Shown here: positions 28,501-42,400 of the stretch, in pieces
Layout of the letters: the number at the start of each line of letters is the position of its first letter
How positions within the stretch are numbered: the stretch's first letter is position 1
Source: Megalonaias nervosa
Lineage: Eukaryota; Mollusca; Bivalvia; Unionida; Unionidae
Assembly: GCA_016617855.1 (NCBI GenBank)
Contig: JAECUM010001932.1
Coordinates: 62,001 to 126,000 of the forward strand
Length of the DNA stretch: 64,000 nt
Direction of reading: 5' to 3'
Notes under the pieces: generated by a model
The model's input: the letters and a program-made list of their open reading frames with translations, nothing else
Told to the model about the DNA's origin: nothing
The model's database searches: none
Position numbers and translations under genes: made by a program

Positions 28501-31500
28501 ATTTCGGACAAGGTCAGCAACAAAATACAATTTTACATCACCCAGAGCATGTCATGAAAATGAAAAAACTAACAAACAAACAGTGCAAATTAAATTACAT
28601 AACACCTCCCCTCATAAAGAAAAAGAAAGATTTATACAATAAAGATTTCTGCTATTAGTCAAATGTACATGTAATACAAATTTGCATATTAAGATGAAAT
28701 CTTATGAATGACACAAAGCATACATAAAACAATATAATATTTCTTCTGCAATTAGAATGTCTTTTCCCTTGACAAGCATGATGTTACCTTTCTTCCAGCT
28801 AGGTCATTGTCTAGTAATAAATGAATGCCCTCAATGGGTAAAGACGACATTGTTCTGACTGTCACGGGTCCTGAGACTACGTCTGATGACAAATTTACAC
28901 CATGGAGAGGAACATTACAAAGCCACACTCAACTCCCTGGATAAGAACACTCTCATTAGAAAAAGACTTCTCAGAAAAAGGCAGTGTACCTGATAATAAA
29001 AGACTGAGTAGCTCCTGTGTCCCATAATGTGTGATATAAACCGTTTGACATGAATGTTTCATAATTCTCCATAATAAAATCAGACTGGGACTTGTTAGAC
29101 CCAACAAATGTACTGCTTTTAATACATGACCTTGACCTCTTAGAAATAAGAGCATTTAGAAGTGGCCAGCCTTGATTCTGTCGCAATAGGTGCACATAGG
29201 AAGAGATACGATTTCTGATCAATCTTATTGGAAACTTGATTTCTAAAAGTTGTGCTTGATTGAGATTCGAGAGCTCATACGAGGCTGAAATAGATTTTAC
29301 CAGAAGACTGCTGAGTGAAAGTCTTACTGACAAAGAAACTTTAGGAGCTAAGGAATACTCATCACATGTGCAAGCAGCATGTTCTAAAGTTTTGACATTG
29401 TACTCATCAGGATAAGTCTTAACGTCACTATGGCCCAGTTCTCAAACTCTTCAACTAATTTGAGTTGTCTGAGATTTTCGTAATCTTGAGGAACTTTCTT
29501 GGCTAAGCACCACCTATCAAATAATTGCTCTTTTTCTCTTGCAAATTCGACACGGGTTTGTCCAGTTTCTTTTTTATAGTACCTAAACTTTTGTCGACAA
29601 GTCTCAGGTACCAACTCTTAACCTTCCTTAAAGGAGACCAGAAATAAAAATTTTCTTTATATGTATGTAATTCTCTACAAATTTTAATTCAACTGTAATG
29701 TTTATAAATTACATATCGTAGGCGGGTAGTGATTAAATTGTGTGGAAGATGCCACGATTCCATAAATTGCCAAGTTTTGATGAGACGACAGATCACGTGG
29801 TCCCGTGATGCAATACTAGCCAGTCCTCAAATAGAAACAGAAACATGGTGAGTGAGACAGACAGGAGGAGACCAGATTTGGGTTGCACATTAAAAAGTTT
29901 AATCTGTTTCCGAGAGATGCTCATAACTATATCTGTTGAACTGTGTGTTAAGAATTTTAAAAAAGCAGTGTAATTTTAAAAAAAATACTTATACATTGTG
30001 TGCTGTGCAAAAATGTGATAAGGATTAAGTGACGGTGCCCAATGTAAAAATTAAAAATTTACCACAATGCAATAAATTCATTTAAGAAGGGTGAGATTCA
30101 ACCATATTATATGTAAATGACATATTCATTACCTACCCCCAACACACCACCTAAGGACTAATATTTTGAAACTGAAATTCCACAGTTCATACCTGTCAAC
30201 TCAAGCCGAGAGAAAAGCCTCCCGATTTGGGGGGTATTTCCACCCTCCCGATCTAGTAATATCTCCCGATTTTTTGCAGAGAACTCCCGATTATTACATT
30301 ATGTCAGTCAATTTCATTTCTCAGAAAGAAAAAAAACACCAAATCATACATAAATAGATATAACGTATGCAATCCAAAGATGCCATATTCTATTTTATCA
30401 CTTGTGAATATTGTAGTGATGAAATCAGTGCCGGATTTAGGCATAAGCTAAACAAGCTACAGCTTAGGGCCTCACAGTCTGAAGGAGTTTCTCAAATTTA
30501 TTTTTTTACCAAATAGGGCCTCTACAGTTTCCCATAGCTTATGGCCTCGCTCTGTCTAAATCCGGCACTGGACGAAATAATTAATATCACACGACAGTTC
30601 TTTTCTTCAATAAACAGAATGTTAAGATAAAACATTATTCACGTACATTTCAGATTTTTTTAAAACCACTTGAACAGTACTATAGTAAAAAAAAAAATTA
30701 AAAAAATAAAATTGTCACCAATTAGTTTAAATCCCATGAATAATCACTGTGAACGCTTTGTAATTTTCTCAGCAAACATCCATTTCCACTAAAGAAACTT
30801 GGCCGGTTAACACCGGACATTCTTCTACCGTATATGTAAAGTTTAATTACCATGATTAAATTAAAAGAAGGAATAAAACAAAATATACCATGCAGTATAT
30901 GTGCCCCCAAAAAACTAATTCAGAATAAATATTTTCATTCAGTAAACAGTGTTACATGCCTTAAGACTTAAACCTAAGGAAATAAGGTGGGACATAAAAC
31001 GTGGGAAAAACAGTTGCCACATGTACGGTAACTTGTGACTGCAGATTTGAACTGTCAAATTGAAGTCCTATAGGCATTCGTAAGTTACAACAAAATAGGG
31101 AATCATTTATTTGCCAATCAATTGCTGGTGTTTACATATACACACTGTTGAACATGGTCCAAACAACAGTCCTTTTCACAAGATAAATACAAGGATAAGG
31201 ATTAACTGTTAATTAGTCACACTGACTTTATTGCTTGTGTACTTAAGTCAAAACTTTAGCTATTTTGCAGTTTAGCCACAGCTGACCAGAATATGAAAAA
31301 AGGGGCTTGTCACACGTTTAACACTTTTCCAAGGATTTAAAATATCCAACGGTATGTCTGGAACAGCGCCAACTTTTAGTCTAGGCCTAGCATTTGCGTA
31401 TCCTGGAGCGGCCATTTTCAGGATCCCTCTCGTAACATTCCTTTTAGAAATGTAATCAGCACAGAGTGCTGTATGGTGTTTGAAATCAGCTCACTTGCAA

Positions 31501-34500
31501 TAATGTATTCATACTTTCTTTATGTCTTTATCTTTTGGAAAAGGAAAAAAAAATTTCCACAGCCTTTTCTTAATGTGCCATTACACCCGTAAGCACAGGT
31601 GCTCAACACGAGCTTGATGTTACGAAAGAAAAACAAAAATCTGAATGAAAAAAATCATACAGAGTGACTAAAATACCTCAGATTGCCCCCATGACCTGTT
31701 CTGACACAGGACCCTCTCTATCATACTATATCTTATATGGTCATGGGGGTAATCTGAGGTATTTTAGTCACTCTGTATGATTTTTTTCATTCAGATTATT
31801 GTTTTTTTCTTAACATCAAGCTCGCGTCGAGCACCTGCGCCCATAAGCAACGCAAAACGGTGTTGTCCTGTATGCTGGCAACTGCCAGTCAGGATGTTGG
31901 AGTTGCTACTATGACGTCACATCACGAAAGTAACCGAATAGGCGTGGAAATTTTGCATACAAGGTCACGGAAATTCAGCGCCTTGAAGATATGCCAATAT
32001 TTAAATATTGGCATTATGGTCGCAAATGATACTTCAGAATAAGGTTTTCCTCTATAGTGCTTTTATTATTATTCTATATTTACATTGATTTCTAGTCTCC
32101 TTAAACATTCCTTAACCAGATCATAATCAGTACTTTGCTCTACTGACAGGGAAGTGTAGATAACACAAGCTTTGCCAAAAAGTTCTCTCTTGACCATTTC
32201 AAATTTTAAGCAGTTTTTTTCAAAGTGAGGAAAATATTTACCTACTTCTTTTTCTTAAAAAAGGGGTACTAACCTAACATATATAGTAACATCAAAACCT
32301 GAACTTTACAGCTCTTTACAAGTCTTTTAATCTAAATTGAAATTCACATTTGTCCTTTTCCCTTTTTTTTTTTCTTTTTCACATTGCATCTTTATTTGCA
32401 TTAGCGTATCTTCTCTTTCTCTCTTTCTGCTTACTGCCACTGCAATTGTATTTGTCTCTCCTTCTTCTTTCTGCAACTGCAGTTGTACTTGTCTTTCTCT
32501 TTCCTCTTTCTCCAATTGCATTTATTTTTTGCAAGCTTTCTTAATTCAATTTCATTCTTGTGTTTTAATTTCAATTCCATAACTTTTAAGTTAGAGCCAG
32601 AGGGAGACTCACTAATCAGTCCAAAGCACTTTTGTCCAAAACATTCTTTTCTACCAAATATTAAACCAAAATACATTTTTATTTCTTGCTTCGTTAAAGA
32701 TGCTTTGTCCTCGGAAAAATCATATGTTATGTCAAGCTGAAGCAGTTCATCCTTTTTCAAGTAGTCTAATTGTTCCTGTGTTTAATTTGAAAAAATGTTC
32801 TCCACTTTAGATGACATTGTAAAAGATCAGTGGTTTCACTAAAAATTTCCAAAATGTGACATAATATCTGAGACTTAAAAAATTCTAAAACAAGGTGAAT
32901 TTTAAAAACAAATATTTCTGAAATATTTTAAAGAAATTTGTATCCTTTGGAAGAGTGCCCAATTTTCTATTATGACTCTGGTCTTAAAATAAGTAGTAGA
33001 AAAGAGTGAGAATCAATAAGTTTTGTAAAATTCAACAAGTAATTTTTCCTCTAAAATACAAATGATAAAATTTAAAAAGAACTTAAGGCATTGCAAAATA
33101 AATCCCAAAATAATCCAAGAATTCTGAACACAAGTCGTAATGATTGAGGATTTATGAAAGTTAATTAAATGTGTTTATGAAAGTTACAGTTGTAAAAGTA
33201 ATGTTATGTAATTCGCTTAAGTTTAGTTTGGCTTGATTTGCTGAATATTCTGTTACAACTAAAAACTTAAAGGCAAAATCTGACTGAAATTTAATTATCT
33301 CTGAATAGCTTTATCCAGGTACCCAGAGATGAACTGAACTAACTCCCTCGTGGTTACATTTCACTTGTGTCTAAAAAAAATGAGAGATATAAGACTTATT
33401 TCTCACAAGCTGATGGACCAGTTGTGCTCATATTTTACATATGCGGTAATAATAATAATAACTTGGATTTTTTCAATCTAACTTGACACCAGGTGGTACA
33501 AAATTACGCTCAGAAGTGAAATTTCATCTGGGAAATGATATAAGAAATGAAAAGCATAATGAAACAATTCAAGCAAAATTTCTAAATGACTGTCATGTAT
33601 ATTGAGTTTGTTCATTGCACTTGGTTGAAAACTTTCTAAATTTCTAACATTTCTTTCATTGCAGAAATCTGAAATTAAAAATAGACAGAAGCAAGCTGTT
33701 GCAGAAATGTGGGGTGAAGAAAACCATTTTCGATCGACTTGTTGCTGATTTGGAACAACATGCTATGAAAGCTATTGGTAAATGTTAATATTATACTCGC
33801 ATATATGTCAACCCAACTGTAATCTGCATGCATCCATCTACCATTGCATAATGCACTTAGTCTAGCAGATCTGGGTCTGTGCTGTTTTTTAGGAGTAACT
33901 AGTATGATTGTTGATAAGGGTCCCTAACACTTTCATCTTGTTTGCGTTTCAAACCAAGCAAAATATTCAGGATATAGAATGAGTCAGCATGCTGTCCTTT
34001 TCTGGTCCTTGGAAAAATAATTTCATTGATGCATATAAAATAAAAACAGCACCATCTGCATCCAGTATTTGCAATGTCCAGCGTTATTATTTTTCAAAAA
34101 ATTGAATGAACTAAAATGGGCAAGTAGGAATTATCCGCCACCACTTGATGCCCAAAACAACCTCGCAATTGAGTCGTAACTAAACTGAACATGAGTTAAA
34201 TTTATCGAGTTCTAACCAGAATATTCGGAGGGTGCAGTATGGATTATTTGGGTGCTTGCAATAAACATATGTGCTGAGTAAATCCAAACACTCAGTTAAT
34301 TAGATTTGTCTAGTAGACTTTTATTTTCAAAATCTTTCCTTACATGGAAGGTATGAAAACCAGTCTAGCATCACAAGAAACCAACATGGTGGTGGCAAAG
34401 CATAGCCGCTTACCGGATTACCTAGCAAACTTTAAACGTTGTTAGATTGAATGATACATACATGAAATAGATCTGAAAATTACTTATTTTCTCAGAAATT

Positions 34501-35677
34501 GCGAGTATTAAAATCATTATGTCTTTAATCTGCTGAAAGACAAGATAAAACAATGGCATTGATGAAATGGGACCTGGTACTCGTGATTTGCATTAGGTCT
34601 TACTAGTCGCATGAGTACACAAATCTAACAACCCACATTTTCAAATGTTGTTGAGAAAAAAAATTTATAAAAGAAATAATAAATGAAAGTCGTGTACTGG
34701 TTGTAATGAAAATACAAAAACAAGACCACAACATTTTCCATATTTATATATTTCGAGAACAACTGCTGGAGTTTCGTTGTATCACGTGACTAACATGTTG
34801 ACATGTGCTCTCTGCTTGATGAATCAGACTGGCCAGATTGCTGGGTTTTACAAAAAGTATCAGATTTTCATTTAATATAATTTAATTTCTGTACAACAAC
34901 ATTTAAAAGGAGTTTGTTGTTGATATCACCTGACTATTGGACTTTCAATGTCATCGTTTGAGATTTGTGAAGTCATATGACTAGTAATGCAAATGGCGAG
35001 TACTGGGTCAGGTTTCATCTATGCCATAGTTTCATCTAGTCTGTCAGCTGATTAAAGACAACAATTACAATACTTGATATTTCTGAGAAAATAAAATATT
35101 TTCCTATCGATTTCATGCAGGTAGAAGTCGATATAATGTAAGTTTAAATTTTCTATGCCTGTTTGTAAGCGACTACCATATGTCACTACCGCGCAGTGAT
35201 GGAAAATTCCAAATTTTCGATACACAATTGCAATGTTTAGAAAACTGACTGCTATTCGTTTTAAGCCAAATTTGTAGTCTAAATTGTTGAATCTCAGAGC
35301 TGAAATGAGAAATTGTCGTCCCTTGTATTATATATTAAAAAACGATATGAACCCCCTGTATCAATACAGGTTTGGGGACTGGTTTAATGAATTACAAGAA
35401 GACAAGTCTGATTTTGCAGAAAATTCAGTCCTTGTTTATACAACAGTATATAATTTTGAAGGTCTTTTGTCAAAATTTAAATCAACCCTTTTGAAAATGC
35501 TTTTTAAATGATGAATTTTTAACCAGATCATCTTAAGGAGATTAGGTTGTTGAAAGATCTTGTTAGGGATTTAGATAAATTCAGGGTTAAACTCTTTTCA
35601 TTACAAGACAAGATTCTAATTATTTGCATTTACTGTTTTTTTTATACTGTATTAGGAAATGTTTACTTTCTATAAGA

Positions 35678-35718
<41 letters not shown>

Positions 35719-38700
35719 CTTTAGAATTGAAGGTTTGAAAGGAAAGAAAACTAATTTATGCTCATTATGTTGTTCCCACTTAGCAACATAATGCAGGTCA
35801 GCAAGGTAAAGTTAGAATTTTTGTTCTGAGAATTGAAATGACTTTACATGCCAATTTACAGGAATATAATCAAACTTGTTTCGTATGATACATTCTGTGG
35901 TTTTGTAAATGATCATCGTTTCTTTCTTAGATGTTTTGGAGAGTCTTGAAAGAAAAACATCTTTAGATTTAGAAAATGCATGTTTTATAGTCTACAATAT
36001 TGTTTAATTCCATTCAGTAATGGTCATATGTGAACCTTGAAAAAATTAGTTTCATCCTGGAAAAACCCTGGAAATTTGTCTTTAGAAAAGCTTGGGAACC
36101 ATGCATAAATTGATGAATTAAATGAAACAACTTAGTGTTGTGTTTTCTTTACATCCTTGATATTTTTTGTTTTTAAAATCAGTAGGAGGTTCAAACTGCG
36201 AGTGTGGGAGAGGGCTAGGAGAATACTATGGTCTGTGTTCAGTAGATGCTAAAAGTATTAGAAAATATAGTAAATGTCTAAATGAGCATAATCTCTAATT
36301 CAGAAAATTTCTGAATTTGTTGTTATTTTTTAAAAATCTTTTATGGTAGAAAATTGTTTGAGTCTACACCAGAAAAATTGGAAGATCCATATACTTGTAC
36401 CCATGATTTGGAAGTAGTTCTAGAGAAAGAATATTGGGTTCTTGTTGTTTTGTATTCTTTCTTGACTTTTATTAAAGTCCAGGAATACCAAATATATAGC
36501 TAAACTGATGTGTGACTAATACTTTAATAATGAATATACATGTGATAACATAAAAGCAAACAAACATTTTATTCATTTTAATATAGCAATAGAAGTTTAA
36601 AGGGTTAATGACATGTATGTTTTGTTGGGGAATGAACTCACTTGTGTGAGACAAACAGAACCTACCACATTTTTAAGCTCAACACAGAAAATTCATTCCC
36701 AATACATCTTTGCACTAAATGCTGGTTTTACTCTATTTCTTCTATGCATTATTTTCCCTTTGCCAAAAGGGTACAAGAATGTTTATGATTACAGAAATGT
36801 CTTATTTTTAGAAGAAAAAGATGAAGACATTGAGCTAGGAAAAGATAAGAAAGTCATGCAGATTTACTTTTAAGTTTTTATTTTCAGTTTGTTATTTAAT
36901 GCAAGAAAATGCAGAATTTTAGGTCTTCCTAATTATAGGATTGTATTATTTTTGGATTTTCAGAAAGCAAGAAAATGGTGACTAAGAAAAGATCCAGAAC
37001 ACTGCATGATGAAGTTGAAAGGCAGTTTCAAGGTAAATATAGGACATTAAACAAAGAAACTGTTCATCTTAATAATGTTAATAATGAGCATCAACACATG
37101 GAACTATACTGCTATCTACATTTGTAAAAACAGATTTTCTTTCCAATAGCCTTTGACTGATTAAGGTAAAAATGGATTATTTTTCCAAGAAACTTTGATT
37201 CAATAACAAGAAGCCCAAATTAGCCTGATATTATTTACCTTGGCAACTGAAAAATGTAAGCTTGGAAAAGTGAATTTGTACATGTATTAAAACTGAAGTG
37301 GTAAGAAAAGTTTGGAGCACTTAGTTGCCACATTGTCTGGTAGACCTAACAAAATATGAGTGTTTCTGGTTTCATTCTAAAAAATGAGCACCAAGTGGGT
37401 CTGTTCTTCTGCATTGCATAACAGTTGACTGTTTCACTAAAAAGATTTGTATGGTAGTGTGAGAACACATGCTATGTAAACTATCTCCTAAACTTCCTAT
37501 CATGTTGATTGTGCATATTTTACTATATCCAGATTAAAAAAATTCTAATGTCTAAGGCATAATTAAAATAGTTTCTCATAATCAAAGTCAAGATGTTGAT
37601 GATAATAATATGGCTTTAAGCGTGGTAAGAAGGTCAGTCAGTTAGGTGCAAAATCACCTCATTAATATGCATCAATCTCAATTGTTTTGAAATACTCTCA
37701 AGAACCTGATGATAGAAGCATATATACCAAGCTTGATCAAAGCATGAAATTCCAATCACAAATAAGGATTCCATTGTGATAACAAGCTCAGCCAATCAGA
37801 TGCAAGATTACATAATTAATATATGTGGATCTTTCACACTGTCAAACTCATTCAAGGTCTGATAATATAAGCCTTTATTTCATGTTTGATCAGAATTGGA
37901 TGAGAAATATGATTTCCAGATGGTTAACAAGATCAGCCAATCAGATGCAAGATTGCCTCATTAGTATGTGTGGATCTCACTCATTTTTAACTAACCCAAG
38001 ATCATGATGAAATAAGCTTATATTCCAAGTTTGATCAAAGTTAATCTCAAATACTGCCTTTATAGAGTTAAATAAATGGAGCCAAACTGATTCAAGATTA
38101 TCTCATTAATATGCATGCATCTTGATCATTATCAAATACATCCAAGATCTTGATAGCAACCCATTTTGCAAATTTGATAAATAAGAAATATGGTGGCCAG
38201 AGTAGTAACAAATTCATTTGAAGTTGACCCAATTAATGAGCATGGATTTTGTGCATTGCCCAACTCATCCAAAAATTTGTATGCTGTAAGGGTATATTTC
38301 AAGTTTGATTGAAATTGGATCTGAATATGATCATATGGCCATGTGAGCTAAAAATTGGATCTGAATATGGCCATATGGCCAGGTGAGCTAAAAATTGGAT
38401 CAGTTGGTTAGAGTAAGCTCATTTAAAAACTTGTATATCCTCCTTCATTTACCAAAAGCGAACTTTGCATGACCCAGATTTATTCCTTTCCGAATAGACT
38501 TTGTAAGTATTTCTCAACTTTATTATGTTTTCTGATAGATATATACTCATATATAATTACTTAAATAAATTGCATCAGTTGGCTGTAACTGGCTGTAAAT
38601 TGGAACTGACCACAGCAGCTTGCAAGGTAGCCGTTATTGAATCATGCCTTTTGGTCCAGTTGGCTCTAAATAATATTTGGTAGCAGCAGTAAACATTCAA

Positions 38701-39317
38701 ATGAGCATGACATTCAGAAAAACCCGAATTCATTGGTTTTTTTAATTTAAAACATATTGTTTCATGGTCAGGAAGTTTCTGTGGTTGGCATATGGACACT
38801 TGGAGACTCCATATATTTGGATTAATGACTGCAACATAACAAGTCTTTTAGTGAAATCTCGTGTTGATATGACCATTCATTCAGGTGTAGTATCAATAAC
38901 AATTCTCAAAATGGGGCCACAAGTGGTCTAAAGCATTCACCGTTACAGATCACTGCCATCTCACCTCTGTCTGCACAGGTTTGAGCCTTGGGCTTGTCCA
39001 ATGTGAGTGTGTGGAAAAGCTAGCCAGTAGCTCATATTTCAAGTTTGTTCAAAATCAGATCAGAAATATAGTTTCCAGTGTGGTAACGAGCTGAACCAAT
39101 CAGATGCAAGATCACCCATTTAGTATGGTTGGATCTCACTCATTATCAAACTCTTCCTAGATCTTAATGATATAAGTATATACTCAAAGTTTTATGAAAT
39201 TGGATTAGAAATTCGGGCTGCATAATGGTAACAAGCTCAGTCAGTATGATGCCTTATTACCTCTGCATAATGTCTGGATCTCACTCATCAAACCCATGTA
39301 GGATGTTAATGATTTAA

Positions 39318-39401
<84 letters not shown>

Positions 39402-42400
39402 ATACCACATACATTAAAAATAACATGGCATTTAAAGTGTTGATATAAAGCAATTTGATATACCAATACCATTGGTATATCAAATTGTGATCCGTCCATG
39501 GCACAATAATACGCATATATAAACATACTAGCGACCGTCTGCAGTTGATTCTAGATCAATGATGAATTTCCACATATTAATCATTAGTGACGTATGAAAA
39601 TAACGATAAAAAGTATTAATAATCCTCGTTTTCTAAATGAATTTATTATGGTACACATTTTCATCTCAATCCTTACTGATTTCTGTTCTCCCCCTCCACT
39701 CTCATGCATAACGGACAAACTATGCAGAAATGTGGAGTGAGAGAGAAAAGGAATTTGGGCTGGATTGAAACCTTGAAATAGAAATTACACCAAGTAACCT
39801 ACAAGAATATGGTTCGTTGTAACGGTACGTGTGCACTTTCCTTGGGATTTATCTAGAGTGTTTATCAATGATACAAAGTTGCAAACCAGGTCGCATTATA
39901 CAGTGAATTCTTCAGTTACGTGGTGCACATACTGTGGTGTATTTAATGTTATGTTTGTTGTTTCTTAAACATACTATAATGTTCTAAAAATCGATTATTA
40001 TTAATTAAATATAAAAATGTCCAAAGGCCTCTCTCTCTCTCTCTGGACCATCATAGCAAGATATCTCTAAAATGATATCTCTAATATCTCTAAAATGACG
40101 AACGTAGAGGATTTTCGTTTGTGTCATCCCACGATATCTCTGGACTTATGAATGATGGTAAAAGTTAAGTCAAACCGACGAAAGGATGTGAGAGAGAGAG
40201 ACAGAGGGAGTTTTAAAGTCAAACAGACCAGAGAGAGAGAGTTTATTGGTGGTACTGTTACTAGAGCAGAATAATGACATAGATCAACTGTAAATATATT
40301 AAAATATTTTAATTACCTCTTGTTGGTTCATCATTTTGCTTAGTTTATATTCCACATTAATTTCCATGCGCTGGTATGTGAATGGCAGCGTTCATGTGAA
40401 TGGCGTAGCTAACCATGTGTTTCTGTAGTGCTCTACTTTTATCATTAAAACCATCTTTCATGTTTATATCATAAGTATGTATTATATCCATTTAATCAGT
40501 GTGAAGAAAAATAGAAACTAAAAAAGAAAACAATCAACTTATCAATATGCAAGGTGATTGTGAATAGCTACAAAAGGCATAGAACTACATTTTATAGCGG
40601 ACACACTCGGGGATGTGAGGAGTTCATTCACTCGGTCAGTACACAGCTGCCTGTAGTAAATCTGAACTCTGTTCAAAGGACAAATATATGTATTTGTATG
40701 TGATATAAATAAAATATATGTACAGTATGTATGCTGTATCAATGATATACAGCTCGTTGTGTAAATTTTTCATTAAAAGGAAACTCAGCAAGCTTCGTTT
40801 CCTTTTAATGAAAAATTTATACATCTGGTGGTATATCATTGATACAGCAGCGTACATACTATACATATATATACTGCATGATTCCCCCATGTTGGAAATC
40901 ACTATAAACTGCCACACCGCAGACATTGTAGCCATATGACTGAAAAATTGTTAAAGCTATGTTAAAAATCCAAATCACACACACACACATAAATTTGATC
41001 AAAATCTGATCAAAGATATGGCCTTGAGAGTGCTAACAAGGAAACCAATCAGATGCAAGATCACCTCATTATTATTCATGGATCTCATTATTGAACTCGT
41101 CCAAGGTTTTGATGATATTATCAGTAATAACAATCTCCATTAATAAGCACTTAAAAGTAGACCTTATCTTGATTTTCTCAAACGAAGAAAAAAAATCTGA
41201 TAAAATTGACATTAATCCCATGCTATAGCAAACTTTTTAAGGTCTGTTGGCATTGTTAGGTAAAATGAAGCTCGAATCAGGGTTCCTGCAGTCATGGAAA
41301 TCCTGGGAAAGTTTGTCAATTATAGAAATGCAATTCAAAGGCCTTGAAAAGTTTTGAAATTTTCACGTCATTAAAAGTTTCGAAAAAGTCATGGAATTTG
41401 GTTATTTTGCATTTTCGCTTGTGGACGCAAAAATTTTACCAATCTACCTAACTTTGACAATGGATTTGTTAAAGTAGGTTCCCCTAAAACTTCATAGTCT
41501 AGATTACATCCAGGGATCTTACCTCCATTCAGAATCATTGTACTCAAGGCACTCAAAAGAGAATGACCTATCCAGTAGGATGAAATATGCCCAAAACCAG
41601 CTGTAAAATTTGTTTTTTTGTTAAATTTAAGTGTTAGGTAAAAGTATTAGCGGTCATAAATTTATGTAGTAGGTACTCTTGAAATTGGTAATGAGGTCTT
41701 GGAAAAGTCATGGAATTATATTTTTAAAAGATTGCAGGAACCCAATCTAATCACAACAATTATAAACTTATTAAGGTGGTTTAGATAATTAGCCATTGGT
41801 GTGATTCAGCAGAGGTTTGAATCTGCAACCTGCTGCATATGAAGCAGATGCTCAAACCACTTAGGCCACGAGCAGTGAGCAGAATTTAAGCCAATTTATG
41901 AGTTGAAACCTTATGTCCACACTGGAGACAGAATTTTTTTTTATCAGATTGTGCTTAATCTGGTCAATAAGCTTACATCTTCATGTTATTAGACTGGTTC
42001 TATAATAAATGCACTCTGTGTGTGTTAATAAGGTGATCTTGCTTCAGATTGGCTGAGGTTTTTTTACTTCTCTCCTCATCCAGTTTTGATAGAACTTTTT
42101 AAATACGCTTATATCAACAAGATTTTGAGTGCATTTAATTTTTAGCAAGATCTTTACATATTAATTATGTTTTTATCTTTGGAAAAAAGTTTTATCAGGC
42201 TGGTAAAATAGAGACATGCTAAAAGGTTGTGAGATTACATAGGCTCTTACAATAGTACATTAGCCTGCTTAGTAAAATGGTCAACTGTTAGGTTCCTGCT
42301 TGGGTCTTTTGTTTCTTCCTACAATAGAATATTACTGTTTTTCTGTCACAGATTCATTGGAACCAAATCCTAAAGCTCAGAAGATAGATCAAACAACAAG

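Larger units (their letters stand above)
29632..32100. mobile_element. TTAA-flanked DNA transposon inserted in gag
   Basis: TTAA occurs at 29628-29631 and at 32101-32104. Between them lie inverted termini: AGGAGACCAGAAAT at the left and GGAGACTAGAAAT read from the right. The insertion separates two parts of the minus-strand gag relic, which is contiguous in the intact element, so the insertion borders are independently fixed. TTAA duplication is typical of piggyBac-type elements; no transposase is readable, so it is non-autonomous. It holds a hAT-type MITE (30426-30570) and a fold-back element (31591-31848). Confidence 0.8.
27881..33664 (+). other. ORC6 intron 4, carrying a broken LTR element
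   Basis: Almost all of this intron is the minus-strand Gmr1-like retrotransposon remnant (28374 to about 33170) and the insertion inside it. 28000-28170 is a dispersed repeat also present at 6660-6870 and 33820-33910. Confidence 0.7.

Noticed and set aside
36812..36873. Possible extra ORC6 exon (EEKDEDIELGKDKK) after an acceptor-like tttttag in intron 5
   Set aside because: No donor in the phase needed to join exon 6; the only GT options give the wrong frame, and the stop follows quickly. Could at most be a rare alternative 3' end.
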